Source: Dissulfurimicrobium hydrothermale (GTDB lineage Bacteria; Desulfobacterota; Dissulfuribacteria; Dissulfuribacterales; Sh68). From it: 64,000 nucleotides of DNA. A program made the position numbers and the translations under genes. Each line of letters begins with the position of its first letter. Within the stretch, counting starts at the first letter, position 1. The notes below the pieces were generated by a model. The model saw only the letters and a program-made list of their open reading frames with translations, made no database searches and was not told where the DNA came from. Shown here piece after piece: positions 15,027-24,648 of the stretch. Where the stretch lies: NCBI RefSeq assembly GCF_022026155.1, contig NZ_CP085041.1:838306-902305 (forward strand), read 5' to 3'.

Positions 15027-16370
15027 CTATTTAGCCAGAAGATTGTTGATGATATGATCTTTTATCCACTTGTCGTCCCACCATTCTGTTGGATTTATAA
15101 AGACTCCGTGCACCATCATTGCATAGTGCAGATGGTCGCCGCCGCTGAGACCCGTTGAATCGGTAGTGCCAATTATTGTCCCACGTTCCACCCTGGCTCC
15201 AACGGCTGTATTGATTGATTCAAGGTGTCCGTATAGACTGGCAAGCCCAAAGCCGTGGTCTATAATGATTGCGTTTCCATATATACCGAGATATCCGGTA
15301 AAAATTACCTTGCCTGAATTGCCTGCCCGGACAGGGAATTGTGCGAGGGCCGCTATGTCAACGCCCATATGATGGGCTTGTGATATCTCTTTGCCGTTGT
15401 AAAAATAATGTCGCTCGTCCGCGAAGCCAGCCCTCTTGGCCCCTGGCGGCCTTATAAATGCGCCCTGCCACATGATCTTTGGAGAGCTTTTCAGGCATAT
15501 GTTTTTTATCTCCTGGTCGTTTTCGGTTCGTAATTTGCTGTTCACTTGCAAGAATATATTGAGAGGTGTTCCGGTCAAGTCTGGGTACCTCGCAGTGAAC
15601 TCGGGCATTTTTTGTTCAAGGAAGTTGTCGCTGATATTGATCCGATCCACCTTGGGCGCCATGTAGTGGATTTGATATGGGAATCCGGTCTTGGCCACAT
15701 TTCCCGCTGTGTCTACTGCTTCTATATATAATTTGGGCCGTGGGACATCGAATGGGATGGCTATGAGGGCTGAATATTCACCTGCACTGCCTTGCGGTCT
15801 CGGGTATGCCGGGAAAAATATATCATCTACCCAAACGCCTGTTCGTGATATATCCTTGTTGACCTTGTAAGAAACTAGACCAGCGCCGCCCGATATCATA
15901 TTGTGTATTGTGCTAAGTACGGTTATCGACGGCGGTGTGACGTCTATGACGACTTCAGACTGGAAAGTCGTTTCATTTCCATTAAAGTCATTTCTCCACG
16001 AGGCGTCCCTTGCGGTTGCCCTCAAAATGGCCTTTCCCTGATGAAGACCCATGGCAAGCGGCGCCACTTGCCATGATACGATCTTGTCCTTGATGCTAGT
16101 TCCTTTCCACCAGCTTATAACCGGGAATCTTTTTGGTTCGAGTGTTACCACTTTTTTGCCTTGAATGATGGAGGCTGTTATCTCCCTAATCCCTCTGCCG
16201 GAGTCATGAAATCTGAAGCTGATAACTGCCTCCCTGCCGATAACTCGAGGGGCCGAGATGGCGTTGATCTCAGGTGGGGGGCCTTTCAACATCATTGTCG
16301 AGACAATTGTTCCTGCCAGAAGGATGGCGGCTAATACTGCACAGGAAAAATATATGAGAAATTTACCCAT
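15027..16370 (-). CDS. M23-family peptidoglycan endopeptidase with membrane anchor
   Basis: This is a predicted periplasmic zinc metallopeptidase of the LytM/M23 type that cuts peptidoglycan cross-links. One N-terminal membrane helix (residues 4-25) is followed by about 300 residues of beta-rich Ig-like segments and then a C-terminal M23 domain. In that domain HHMGVD supplies His and Asp ligands (about residue 335) and HLHYAM the HxH motif (about residue 413), so the active site looks complete. ATG 16370 has AGAGGT five bases upstream; an in-frame ATG at 16406 would overlap pth. The product has 447 residues. Confidence 0.9.
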   Translation of the reverse strand: MGKFLIYFSCAVLAAILLAGTIVSTMMLKGPPPEINAISAPRVIGREAVISFRFHDSGRGIREITASIIQGKKVVTLEPKRFPVISWWKGTSIKDKIVSWQVAPLAMGLHQGKAILRATARDASWRNDFNGNETTFQSEVVIDVTPPSITVLSTIHNMISGGAGLVSYKVNKDISRTGVWVDDIFFPAYPRPQGSAGEYSALIAIPFDVPRPKLYIEAVDTAGNVAKTGFPYQIHYMAPKVDRINISDNFLEQKMPEFTARYPDLTGTPLNIFLQVNSKLRTENDQEIKNICLKSSPKIMWQGAFIRPPGAKRAGFADERHYFYNGKEISQAHHMGVDIAALAQFPVRAGNSGKVIFTGYLGIYGNAIIIDHGFGLASLYGHLESINTAVGARVERGTIIGTTDSTGLSGGDHLHYAMMVHGVFINPTEWWDDKWIKDHIINNLLAK

Positions 16371-16383
16371 ATTACCTCTTGGA

Positions 16384-16968
16384 TCACAATTTAATTCCTC
16401 TACCATTATAGCCGTTCATGGCCTTTTCTAATCCCTCTTTTATAAAACATATAATACCCTCAAGCGCCATCGTCAGTACATCCTGCAATATCTTTATCTC
16501 GTCTCCTCCAAAAGGTGATAATACATAGTGATCTATTGGAGCGAGGTCTTTGGGGCGTCCTATGCCGATTTTCAGCCTCGGAAATTGATTTGTCCCGATT
16601 GATTCGATGATCGATCTTATACCGTTGTGTCCACCTGCGCCACCCCCCCTTGAAAACTTGAAGGTACCAAGCGGCATGTCGATGTCGTCGTGTATGACCA
16701 TCATGGCTGGCGGTTCAATGTTATAATAGACCAGCATCTTTGCCACGGCATCTCCGCTTTTGTTCATATAGGTAAGCGGCTTTAAAAGGACTATAGGGCG
16801 CTGTTCGATGATGCCCGATCCTATTTCGCACGTGGTCTGTTTGAATCGTTTAAAGGCTATACCATAATTCGACGCCAAGGCATCTAGCGCCATAAAGCCT
16901 ACATTATGGCGGGTCATGGCATATTGAGACCCAGGATTCCCCAGGCCGGCTAACATGATTTTAGACAC
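16384..16968 (-). CDS. pth: peptidyl-tRNA hydrolase
   Basis: It releases peptides from prematurely dissociated peptidyl-tRNA. The 194-residue length is standard. Motifs: LAGLGNPG at residues 6-13, catalytic His21 in TRHNVGF, the YMNKSG segment, and HDDIDMPLG with the conserved Asp. It sits downstream of rplY, the common rplY-pth arrangement. Confidence 0.97.
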   Translation of the reverse strand: MSKIMLAGLGNPGSQYAMTRHNVGFMALDALASNYGIAFKRFKQTTCEIGSGIIEQRPIVLLKPLTYMNKSGDAVAKMLVYYNIEPPAMMVIHDDIDMPLGTFKFSRGGGAGGHNGIRSIIESIGTNQFPRLKIGIGRPKDLAPIDHYVLSPFGGDEIKILQDVLTMALEGIICFIKEGLEKAMNGYNGRGIKL

Positions 16969-17011
16969 TTTAAGGATCGTTTAAGTACGCACCATCAGTT
17001 TATGTGACTCC

Positions 17012-17035
17012 CCCCCTCCTCATATAAGGAGGGGG
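17012..17035. repeat. intergenic hairpin between rplY and pth
   Basis: CCCCCTCCT and AGGAGGGGG pair perfectly around CATATA. Read leftward it follows the rplY stop by 9 bases, but no T-run follows. It may be a weak terminator or a processing/stability hairpin that separates rplY from pth. Confidence 0.6.
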
Positions 17036-17044
17036 CTGGATGCC

Positions 17045-17695
17045 TTATTTGTTTTCGGTCTGAGTGGTTGTAGTTGTCTCCGCTGCTGCCTCGGCCTCTG
17101 TCGTTTCGCTGGCCTTTTCCTCAATCCCTGCGCCTACTATGGTTATAAATGCTGTCTTTGGGTCTTCCATGATTCTTACCCCGGCAGGGGCTACTAGATC
17201 AGCGGCGTGTATCGCCTCGCCGAGCCCTAAGTCAGACACATCGACCAAGATCTCCTTTGGTATGGACATCGGAAGACATGATACCTTTACTGTGCGTTTG
17301 ATGATTTCAAGGATGCCATTTTCTATCTCAACCCCCCTTGCCTTGCCTGTGATTGCAATGGGTACGTCTACCCTTACCTCTTCATTCATATAGACCTCGT
17401 AAAAGTCTATGTGACGGATGCGTTCATTCACTGGGTGGAGCTGCAATTCTTTGACAAGGGCCAATCGACTTGCTTCATCACCGCCAGCTCCTCTGAGGTT
17501 AAGTGAAAACAATATCTGTTCCCCCTTGGAGGTCTCAATAATCCTGTTGAATCTATGTGCGTCTACAGACAACGGAACGGATTTGTTCTTCGGCCCGTAT
17601 AATACGCCCGGGAGCCTCCCCGCGCCGCGCAGTTTTCTCGCCGCCCCCTTCCCAGTCTCGTCACGCATTAATGCATCCAAAGTCACCTGTTTCAT
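17045..17695 (-). CDS. rplY: 50S ribosomal protein L25/general stress protein Ctc
   Basis: This is the long (Ctc-type) L25 that binds 5S rRNA. The N-terminal L25 domain (residues 1-95; GKGAARKLRGAGRLPGVLYG) is followed by the C-terminal TL5 beta domain with HIDFYEVYMNEEVRVDVPI. A low-complexity Glu/Ala/Thr tail ends the 216 residues. It lies 20 bases downstream of prs, the conserved prs-rplY-pth order. Confidence 0.95.
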   Translation of the reverse strand: MKQVTLDALMRDETGKGAARKLRGAGRLPGVLYGPKNKSVPLSVDAHRFNRIIETSKGEQILFSLNLRGAGGDEASRLALVKELQLHPVNERIRHIDFYEVYMNEEVRVDVPIAITGKARGVEIENGILEIIKRTVKVSCLPMSIPKEILVDVSDLGLGEAIHAADLVAPAGVRIMEDPKTAFITIVGAGIEEKASETTEAEAAAETTTTTQTENK

Positions 17696-17715
17696 CTTGT
17701 CAATGCTCCTTTTAA

Positions 17716-18660
17716 CTATACAAAGAGTAAACTTACCGAATCATCATTATGTATACGTCTTATTGCCTCTCCTAAAAGACTGGAGACAGACAGTACCTTT
17801 ATCTTGTCGAACTTTTTGGCCTCTTCATTCAGGGGGATGGTGTTGGTCACCACCAGCGAGTCGAGCACCGACTGCCTTATGCGTTCTATGGCTGGTCCGG
17901 AAAGTACAGGGTGTGTTGCACAGCCGTGCACGCAGCTCGCCCCTTGCGCCATAAGTGCCTCAGCAGCCTTGCAGAGCGTGCCAGCCGTGTCCACCATGTC
18001 GTCCAATATAACGGCAGTCTTGCCTTTTACATCGCCAATTATGTTCATAACCGTTGCCTCATTGGGCCTTTCCCTTCGTTTATCTATAATGGCCAAACCG
18101 GCCCCAAGCCTTTTGGCGAAAGCCCTGGTCCTTTCCACCCCTCCTGCATCAGGAGATACCATCACTACCTGGCCCTGAATATTTGTTTTGAGATAATCGA
18201 GCAATACAGGGGCTGCAAATAGATGATCAACCGGTATATTAAAAAAACCTTGTATCTGGCCGGCATGGAGATCCATGGCAAGAACCCTCCTTGCACCAGC
18301 AGTTGTTATTATATCAGCCACCAGTTTGGCAGTTATCGGTACCCTAGGCGCCGCCTTTCTATCTTGTCGCGCATAGCCGTAATAGGGAAGTACGGCTGTG
18401 ATTCTCCTGGAGGAGGCCCTTCTCAGCGCGTCTATCATGATGAGGAGTTCCATAAGGTTGTTGTTGACAGGAGGACATGTGGATTGGATCACGAATACAT
18501 CGGCCCCCCTTACGTTTTCCCCTATCTCTACAAATACCTCACCGTCGCTGAATGTCTTGACCGTGGCCCTTCCCATCGGCAGTCCAAGATAGTCACATAT
18601 CTCTTGAGACAGTTTGGGATTGGAGTTCCCACTGAATATCTTGATATTATTGACCGGCAT
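17716..18660 (-). CDS. prs: ribose-phosphate pyrophosphokinase
   Basis: It makes PRPP from ribose 5-phosphate and ATP for nucleotide, His and Trp synthesis. Motifs: [12 protein letters not shown] at the N-terminus, [18 protein letters not shown] (metal and ATP loops), [17 protein letters not shown], and the PRPP loop [16 protein letters not shown] 18660 gives 314 residues, the usual length; an in-frame ATG at 18675 would add five. tRNA-Gln lies 34 bases upstream on the same strand. Confidence 0.97.
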   Translation of the reverse strand: MPVNNIKIFSGNSNPKLSQEICDYLGLPMGRATVKTFSDGEVFVEIGENVRGADVFVIQSTCPPVNNNLMELLIMIDALRRASSRRITAVLPYYGYARQDRKAAPRVPITAKLVADIITTAGARRVLAMDLHAGQIQGFFNIPVDHLFAAPVLLDYLKTNIQGQVVMVSPDAGGVERTRAFAKRLGAGLAIIDKRRERPNEATVMNIIGDVKGKTAVILDDMVDTAGTLCKAAEALMAQGASCVHGCATHPVLSGPAIERIRQSVLDSLVVTNTIPLNEEAKKFDKIKVLSVSSLLGEAIRRIHNDDSVSLLFV

Positions 18661-18694
18661 TTGAAGACACCCCATTAATGGTTGAAATCAGTTA

Positions 18695-18766
18695 CTGGGG
18701 TGGGAGGATTCGAACCTCCGAATACGGGTTCCAAAGACCCGTGTCTTACCGCTTGACGACACCCCA
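18695..18766 (-). tRNA. tRNA-Gln (UUG)
   Basis: This is a complete cloverleaf on the minus strand. The acceptor TGGGGTG pairs with CACCCCA, the anticodon loop is CTTTGGA giving UUG, and the T arm is GGAGG-TTCGAAT-CCTCC. CCA is not encoded. It lies between ispE and prs, a frequent arrangement. Confidence 0.96.
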
Positions 18767-18801
18767 ATCGATAGTTTGTCATGTTAAAATATCTTTAATG
18801 T

Positions 18802-19641
18802 TTAGCCCAAGGCCTTGGTCAAGTATATGCGCTGATTGTCTCTGACGACCAGGCCTGAGGCAGCTGCCTTGGCCTTTTCTGCTGAGGAGAAGACCCCGAA
18901 GACCGTTGAGCCGCTGCCAGACATAAGAGCGGTCTCAGCCCCCAACTCCATGAGCCGATTCTTTATGGCCTTTATTTGGGGATAAATGGGAGTCACGGCC
19001 ATTTCGAGGTCATTAGTCCATCTCCTGACATGCAAGGCTAGCTCGGCGTCAAAAATAGTGTCAAGAGGTCGAGTTGTCAACTCAAAATGCTCATAGACCC
19101 ATTTTGTGCTTATACTAAAACCGGGCCAGACCAGGAGGTAGTGAAACAGCGGGATTTTGATGGCCTTAAGCCTGTTCCCGACCCCGGTTCCTATTGCCGA
19201 TGCCGCATCATGCATAAAGAAAGGGACATCGGCACCAAGCCTACAGCCAATACCATTGAGATCGTCGCTGTTCATGAGGCCCCCTGACAGCTTGTTCAAT
19301 CCCTTTAAGACGGCTGCTGCATCGCTGCTCCCGCCGCCGAGGCCGGCGCCGATTGGGATTTGTTTTTTTAATTTTATGTAAACCCCATAGTCTATGCCAG
19401 TATAATCCAAAAATGCCTTTGCCGCCTTGAACGCCAGATTGTCTTCCATGCCCGGCAGGTTGTCATCACTACATTCTAAACAGATGCCCCTTTCTTTTTT
19501 TGATATGGCCAGTGTTATCTCGTCCCATAGACTGATCTTTTGAAAAATAGTAACGATGTTGTGATACCCGTCCTCTCTCTTTTTTATAATGCGCAGAAAC
19601 AGATTTATCTTGGCAGGGGCCTTTACGGTGAGGTTGTCCAT
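18802..19641 (-). CDS. ispE: 4-diphosphocytidyl-2-C-methyl-D-erythritol kinase
   Basis: It catalyses the ATP-dependent step of the MEP isoprenoid pathway. This GHMP-fold kinase has 279 residues, the conserved APAKINLFLRI start, the glycine-rich phosphate loop PIGAGLGGGSSDAA (about residues 91-104), and a C-terminal MSGSGSTVFGVF. It belongs to the leftward block with tRNA-Gln and prs and starts 10 bases after the DUF1844 gene. Confidence 0.96.
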   Translation of the reverse strand: MDNLTVKAPAKINLFLRIIKKREDGYHNIVTIFQKISLWDEITLAISKKERGICLECSDDNLPGMEDNLAFKAAKAFLDYTGIDYGVYIKLKKQIPIGAGLGGGSSDAAAVLKGLNKLSGGLMNSDDLNGIGCRLGADVPFFMHDAASAIGTGVGNRLKAIKIPLFHYLLVWPGFSISTKWVYEHFELTTRPLDTIFDAELALHVRRWTNDLEMAVTPIYPQIKAIKNRLMELGAETALMSGSGSTVFGVFSSAEKAKAAASGLVVRDNQRIYLTKALG

Positions 19642-19651
19642 CGGGGTATGT

Positions 19652-20059
19652 CTATTGCCTTGAGGCGTTCACAAATCGCAATTGCAGGTCAAAGAGTATG
19701 CTCTCCAGGAGCCTCTTTTCGTCATCTTCAAGATTGCCAGTAGTCTTGTCGCGCAACATGATAAGCGTATCTATCACATGTTTGGCGAGGGGTATGTCTT
19801 TGTCTTTTTTACCAGAGACAGGGTCGGGGATCTCGCCTAGATGCAGCAATGCCGATGTATTAAGTGAGAGTACAAAGGTTGAAAATGTGACCCTTGGGAG
19901 GGGGGTTGATTTTTTGGGACCGGTCTCTCCCTGGCTTCGGTTGTTTTGTTGGTCATTGTGCCGTTCGGTCGTTGAAGCTGAATCGGATGGGTCAAGCCTG
20001 TCTTTTTCCATATCCGCCTCTCTAGTCATAGGTTTGTTTAAACACCCATATGCATACAC
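19652..20059 (-). CDS. DUF1844 family protein
   Basis: This small cytoplasmic protein of unknown function has an acidic, polar and apparently disordered N-terminus (about 55 residues). The conserved core follows: FSTFVLSLNTSALLHLGEIP, then AKHVIDTLIMLRDKT and DEKRLLESILFDL. This core is the DUF1844 signature, often found next to ispE or prs in Desulfobacterota. The start is uncertain; in-frame ATG codons 10 and 16 residues in would only shorten the variable segment. Confidence 0.85.
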   Translation of the reverse strand: MYAYGCLNKPMTREADMEKDRLDPSDSASTTERHNDQQNNRSQGETGPKKSTPLPRVTFSTFVLSLNTSALLHLGEIPDPVSGKKDKDIPLAKHVIDTLIMLRDKTTGNLEDDEKRLLESILFDLQLRFVNASRQ

Positions 20060-20179
20060 ATGTCTTTGGATTCTGGTTTGCTGGCCAATTCCAATAAGAT
20101 AGACTTTATAATGCCAAAGGGTTATAATAAAAACAAGATATAATAAAAAATATGTAATGGATAAAGAGAAGGTGTGATT

Positions 20180-21103
20180 ATGAAATTTTTTTTAATGGGA
20201 GGGACGGGTTTTATTGGTACCCACCTGACAAGCTATTTATTGAAAAAGGGTCATGAGGTTACAGCACTTGTCAGGCGTCCCGTAAAGGCAGAGGAATTTC
20301 CGCCTGGCGTATCTATAATCCAGGGTGACCCTTTGCATGCAGGTAGCTGGCAGGATGTGGCATCGCAGAGAGATGTGATAGTAAATCTGGTGGGAAAACC
20401 AATCTTGACCAGATGGACGGATGAGGCGCGTGAGGAGATACTCGAAAGTCGTGTGCGTTCCACCCGTTTGGCAGCCGATGTTGCATTAAAAAGAGGTCCT
20501 GGCATAACACTCATAAATGCAAACGCCGTAGGCTACTATGGGGACGGAGACAGAGATGCGGTATTTACTGAAGAATCAGCCTGCGGTACAGGTTTTCTTG
20601 CGGAAGTGACCATGAAATGGCAGGAAGAGGCGATGAGGGCATCAGAAAATGGGGCAAGGGTAGTTGTAGCCCGCTTAGGTGCAGTGCTAGGCATGGGTGG
20701 TGGGATGCTCGCCCAGATGATCCCTGTGTTCAGGCTTGGGGTGGGAGGCCGCCTTGGAGACGGAAGGCAGTGGTTTTCTTGGATACATATCCATGATCTC
20801 TGTCGAGCCGTACTTTTTATTGCTACAAACAAGAAAGTGTCCGGTACGGTAAACATGTGCGCTCCGAATCCTGTCACTAACATGGAATTTACAAAAACCC
20901 TTGCAGGCATCCTTGGTCGCCCAGCCATCCTCCCTGTGCCTGGGTTTGCCTTGAGGCTTTTTATTGGTAATGCGGCTGATGTGGCGCTCAAGGGGCAGAG
21001 GGTCGTACCGGCAGTACTTGAGAGGGAAGGTTTCGCCTTTGATTTTCCGACGATCAAAGATGCCCTTGAAGACCTTTTGGGAAAATGCTATGGAAGGCGG
21101 TAG
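20180..21103 (+). CDS. TIGR01777-type NAD-dependent epimerase/dehydratase-like protein
   Basis: This Rossmann-fold extended SDR protein of the YfcH/SulA group has 307 residues. It starts MKFFLMGGTGFIGTHLTSYL, with the nucleotide-binding GGTGFIG, and has the family motifs NANAVGYYGD (near residue 116), RLGAVLG and WFSWIHIHDL. Its reaction is not established for this group. ATG 20180 has GAGAAGG 7 bases upstream and is preferred over GTG 20174. Its end is 2 bases from the convergent ftsY stop. Confidence 0.9.
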   Translation: MKFFLMGGTGFIGTHLTSYLLKKGHEVTALVRRPVKAEEFPPGVSIIQGDPLHAGSWQDVASQRDVIVNLVGKPILTRWTDEAREEILESRVRSTRLAADVALKRGPGITLINANAVGYYGDGDRDAVFTEESACGTGFLAEVTMKWQEEAMRASENGARVVVARLGAVLGMGGGMLAQMIPVFRLGVGGRLGDGRQWFSWIHIHDLCRAVLFIATNKKVSGTVNMCAPNPVTNMEFTKTLAGILGRPAILPVPGFALRLFIGNAADVALKGQRVVPAVLEREGFAFDFPTIKDALEDLLGKCYGRR

Positions 21104-21105
21104 GT

Positions 21106-22224
21106 TTAGTCTCTGGAGAAGATAGCCTCTGCAAACTCCTGTGAATCAAAAGGACGCAGGTCTTCCATGCCTTCACCTATACCTATAAAACGTATAGGTA
21201 TCCGCATCTGGTGGGCAATGCTTATGACGATCCCGCCCTTGGCTGTTCCGTCGAGCTTGGTGAGCACTATGCCTGTTACGCCAGCAGCTTCCTTAAACAG
21301 TTTGGCCTGGGAGATAGCGTTTTGTCCTGCCGTAGCATCCAATACAAGCAATGTCTCATGAGGGGCGTTCGGTATCTTTTTTGCTATCACCCTCCTTATC
21401 TTTTTCAGTTCTTCCATGAGATTGACCTTTGTATGGAGCCTTCCGGCCGTATCTATAATGATAACGTCTGAATCCCTTTTGAGCCCTGCCTCAATGGCGT
21501 CGTAGGCTACGGCTGAAGGATCGGCGCCTGTCTGGTGTTTTATTACCGGGATGCCAGTTTTCTCCCCCCATGCCTCGAGTTGTTCGATGGCTGCTGCCCT
21601 GAAGGTGTCGCCAGCGGCGAGCAGGACCCTTTTTCCATCTTTTTTTAGCTTGTAGGAGAGTTTAGCTATGGTGGTGGTCTTGCCTACGCCGTTTACGCCA
21701 ACGATTAAGATCACAAAGGGGTGCGCCAGCTCCAAATTCATTGGTGGGGCGTCAACCTGCAAAAGACCCGAGATTTGTTCTTTGATGCGCTCTCTGAGCA
21801 CATTGGGGTCGCTCAGCTCGCGCTTTTTTACCTCGTCTCTGATCCTGGTGAATATTTCTTGGGTTGTGGAAACGCCTATATCGGCTGTTACAAGCACCTC
21901 TTCGAGCTCATCCAGGAGTTCAGGGTCTATCTCCTTTTTACCAAGGATCAATTGATCGATCTGGTGTACAAACCCTTGACGGGTCTTGTTCATCCGTTCC
22001 TTGAGTCTGCTAAATAGACCAAGGCTGGGCGTTTGACTTGTCTGGGTAAGGTTTTCTTCCTGGGTTGCATCTGTCTTTTTACAGATCACCGTTGTTTCTG
22101 ACTGAGCAGGCTCTGTGAAATCCTTAATCCCTTGCGCCTCAGTGGCGTTGCCGACGTCGCCCAATCCCTCAGGTTCGGTCTGTTTGTCCCAGTTTTTTAT
22201 CCTTTGCAGCCATTTTTTTATCAT
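21106..22224 (-). CDS. ftsY: signal recognition particle receptor FtsY
   Basis: This SRP GTPase receptor delivers ribosomes translating membrane proteins to the translocon. A variable acidic A domain (about residues 1-75) is followed by the N domain and the G domain with [25 protein letters not shown] and [10 protein letters not shown]. The C-terminal [20 protein letters not shown] is typical. The 372 residues are within the normal range. It is divergent from the HU gene. Confidence 0.97.
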   Translation of the reverse strand: MIKKWLQRIKNWDKQTEPEGLGDVGNATEAQGIKDFTEPAQSETTVICKKTDATQEENLTQTSQTPSLGLFSRLKERMNKTRQGFVHQIDQLILGKKEIDPELLDELEEVLVTADIGVSTTQEIFTRIRDEVKKRELSDPNVLRERIKEQISGLLQVDAPPMNLELAHPFVILIVGVNGVGKTTTIAKLSYKLKKDGKRVLLAAGDTFRAAAIEQLEAWGEKTGIPVIKHQTGADPSAVAYDAIEAGLKRDSDVIIIDTAGRLHTKVNLMEELKKIRRVIAKKIPNAPHETLLVLDATAGQNAISQAKLFKEAAGVTGIVLTKLDGTAKGGIVISIAHQMRIPIRFIGIGEGMEDLRPFDSQEFAEAIFSRD

Positions 22225-22324
22225 GAAGATCTCGATAGATTTATCTCGTGTCCACCCCCTTGCCGCCTTTTATCAGATATATTAGTTTTTAAAAGGGATC
22301 TGCTAAGGCTAAGATGGAATAACT

Positions 22325-22353
22325 TTGATATTAACGTAACTCTGAAATATAGC
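22325..22353 (+). promoter_or_regulatory. candidate sigma70 promoter for HU/IHF gene
   Basis: TTGATA (22325-22330) and TATAGC (22348-22353) are 17 bases apart, about 85 bases before the GTG start. The match is fair, not perfect. Confidence 0.4.
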
Positions 22354-22437
22354 AATATATTTAAGAATTAATTAAAGACGATTTTTAGGGGTCTTATATT
22401 TAAGATCAAACCGAATGGGGAATGGGGGAGAGGGCCG

Positions 22438-22731
22438 GTGAACAAATCAGAGATCATAGAGGCGTTGGCTCAAGAGGCAGGCCTAAACTACGGTGTGGCT
22501 GAATTTGTAGTGAACGAGGTCTTTACCGCCATAACAGAGGCCCTCATAGATGGAGAGGGTGCGGAGGTGCGCGGTTTCGGCAGTTTTGTGGTCAGAGAGT
22601 ATAAGCCATATACGGGTAGAAATCCGAAGAGCGGCGAAAAGATCCCGGTTGGACCTAAAAAGTTACCCTTTTTTAAGGTAGGCAAGGAGTTGCGGGAAAG
22701 GGTCATAAAGAATTGGGACAAAAAGGCATGA
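22438..22731 (+). CDS. HU/IHF-family DNA-binding protein (IHF beta-like)
   Basis: This is a 97-residue nucleoid protein. The core EVRGFGSFVVREYKPYTGRN is followed by GEKIPVGPKKLPFFKVGKEL, the beta-arm and its anchor. The RNPKSGEKIPV arm resembles IHF beta more than plain HU. It starts with GTG after GGGAGAGGG. Such proteins bend DNA and help activate sigma54 promoters. It is convergent with purM, 11 bases apart. Confidence 0.93.
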   Translation: MNKSEIIEALAQEAGLNYGVAEFVVNEVFTAITEALIDGEGAEVRGFGSFVVREYKPYTGRNPKSGEKIPVGPKKLPFFKVGKELRERVIKNWDKKA

Positions 22732-22742
22732 CTGGTCAGTAA

Positions 22743-23792
22743 TCAGTATTTAAATACCACCGGCTGTTCACCAGCCGCCTTCGTCTCTACCCGACCTATA
22801 ATAAAGGCCTTCTCACCGACGACTTGGCTCTGGAAAACGACGTCCTGGGCTTCGGCCTCTGGAACGATCAAGATCATACCTATCCCATAATTAAATATGT
22901 GCATCATCTCTTCTGTCTCAATGCCACCCTTTTTTTCTAGGAATGAAAAGATAGGTGGGACCGGCCAGCTTCCGATATTTATTACAGCCTTGCATGAATT
23001 CGGGAGTATGCGCGGGATGTTGTCTTGAAAGCCGCCGCCGGTCATATGTACCATTCCATTTATCTTATGCTGTTTTAACAGGTGCGCTATGGTTGTGGCA
23101 TAAATACGCGTTGGGGTCAGTAATAATTCACCCAGGGGTCTGTTGCCCAATTCAGGGATGTTGTCCGATATTGAAAGCCCTAAATCATCAAAACATATCT
23201 TTCTTACGAGGGAGAATCCATTGCTGTGCAACCCGCTGGAGGAAAGCCCGACAAGGATATTGTCCACGCTGATTTCAGAGCCATCGATAATCTTGTCGCG
23301 CTCGACAACGCCTACAGCGAAGCCAGCCAGATCGTATTCATTGTCGGCATAAAATCCGGGCATCTCGGCTGTCTCGCCGCCAATAAGGGAGCAGCCGGCT
23401 ATCTTGCAGCCTTCCACAATGCCTTTTATTACGCTTATCGCGACATCTGGCGCGAGTTTCCCTGTTGCGAAGTAGTCCAGAAAGAAGAGGGGCTGAGCGC
23501 CGCATACAATTATGTCGTTTATACACATAGCCACTAGGTCTATACCTATAGTGTCGTGTATGTCAGACATAAACGCGATTTTTAATTTGGTGCCCACGCC
23601 GTCTGTAGAAGAGACCAAGACTGGACTTTGGTATCTTGCAGTATCAATGGCAAAGAGACCTGCAAATCCCCCTATCTCGGTGAGCACTCCGCGTTTGAAA
23701 GTGGAAGAGACGAGCGGTTTTATATTTGATATAAATTCATTGGCCTTATCTATATTTACGCCAGCCAAGGTGTAATGTGATTTATTGTTCAA
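22743..23792 (-). CDS. purM: phosphoribosylformylglycinamidine cyclo-ligase
   Basis: This is the purine-synthesis enzyme that closes the imidazole ring to form AIR with ATP. It has 349 residues; the motifs SSTDGVGTKLKIA, GIDLVAMCINDIIVCGAQPL, LIGGETAEMPG and the C-terminal NYGIGMILIV are all present. The product starts MNNKSHYTLAGVNID, the usual YxxAGVDI opening. Confidence 0.97.
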   Translation of the reverse strand: MNNKSHYTLAGVNIDKANEFISNIKPLVSSTFKRGVLTEIGGFAGLFAIDTARYQSPVLVSSTDGVGTKLKIAFMSDIHDTIGIDLVAMCINDIIVCGAQPLFFLDYFATGKLAPDVAISVIKGIVEGCKIAGCSLIGGETAEMPGFYADNEYDLAGFAVGVVERDKIIDGSEISVDNILVGLSSSGLHSNGFSLVRKICFDDLGLSISDNIPELGNRPLGELLLTPTRIYATTIAHLLKQHKINGMVHMTGGGFQDNIPRILPNSCKAVINIGSWPVPPIFSFLEKKGGIETEEMMHIFNYGIGMILIVPEAEAQDVVFQSQVVGEKAFIIGRVETKAAGEQPVVFKY

Positions 23793-23994
23793 TGTCCCAC
23801 CTCGTATATGTTAAAAAACAAACTATTAACTAAACGTTATGGCGGGTAAAGTCAATCTCGATTTGTTGCCCTGATATCTTTTCTCACGCTGTTACATACA
23901 GCAAATATGAAAATGCGGCGTTTTTTGAAATCAAAAGACAAGGCTTGATTCTTTTTCAGGCAGATGCCCATTTAAAATTTAGAAGGATTGTTTT

Positions 23995-24069
23995 ATGATG
24001 AGTTTGATCCATGTTTATTGTAAGAGGGGTTGCACCCTCAAACTCCTTAGAATTCGAAGGGGATGTTAG
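23995..24069 (+). CDS. possible 24-codon leader peptide
   Basis: ATG at 23995 follows AGAAGGA by 7 bases and opens 24 codons (MMSLIHVYCKRGC, then a basic Leu/Arg tail ending in Cys) up to TAG 24067-24069. The stop is 3 bases before the TTG start of the next gene, so coupling is possible. The peptide itself is not recognised, and chance cannot be excluded for such a short frame. Confidence 0.3.
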   Translation: MMSLIHVYCKRGCTLKLLRIRRGC

Positions 24070-24072
24070 ATA

Positions 24073-24579
24073 TTGTTGGGTATTGATCATCCGATTGATA
24101 AAAAGATCGAATGGGCACAAAAAATTATGAGGACCGTTGGATCCGTGATTTTGGAAGACACGGAAATCTCAGGTCTCATTGAAGGCTATCGAGTTGCTAT
24201 CAAAGATACCTGGAGCGCGATGTCGGAGGCCGGGGTGTCGGCCCAATGCATGGACTGTGCCATAAATGATGGTGGAAGCTGCTGCGGCAGGGGTATTGAA
24301 GACCGATTTGACGCCACATTGCTTCTTATAAACCTCTTTATGGGGATCCGATTGCCGACCGCCAGATTTGACCAGACCGGATGTATGTTTCTTGGCGAGA
24401 GAGGCTGTCTGATTGCCGCCCGCCATTTGATCTGTGTAAACTATATCTGTAAAAGGCTCAATGAACGGATTGCCAAAGACGCCATTATGCGTGTTAAGGA
24501 GAAGATAGGGAGGGAGGCAGTGGCGGGTTTCGCCCTAGAAGAGGCGTTGAAGAAATGGCTGATTGGACATGGATTCTGA
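24073..24579 (+). CDS. Cys-rich hypothetical protein, possibly distant YkgJ-type
   Basis: I do not recognise this 168-residue cytoplasmic protein. Eight cysteines (59, 62, 70, 71, 104, 112, 121, 126) sit in the order CxxC, CC, C, GC, C, C. That order and the segment GCMFLGERGCLIAARHLICV resemble the YkgJ/zinc-iron chelating family, so metal or cluster binding is likely. The start appears to be TTG at 24073 or 24076, about 10 bases after GAAGGGGA. It is followed after 69 bases by the deaminase and radical SAM genes on the same strand. Confidence 0.65.
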   Translation: MLGIDHPIDKKIEWAQKIMRTVGSVILEDTEISGLIEGYRVAIKDTWSAMSEAGVSAQCMDCAINDGGSCCGRGIEDRFDATLLLINLFMGIRLPTARFDQTGCMFLGERGCLIAARHLICVNYICKRLNERIAKDAIMRVKEKIGREAVAGFALEEALKKWLIGHGF

Positions 24580-24648
24580 ATAAGATATGGAAACGTGTAA
24601 CGGGCTGGTAGCCTGTCGGCCCTTGACAATTTTGTAGGGTGTCAATGC

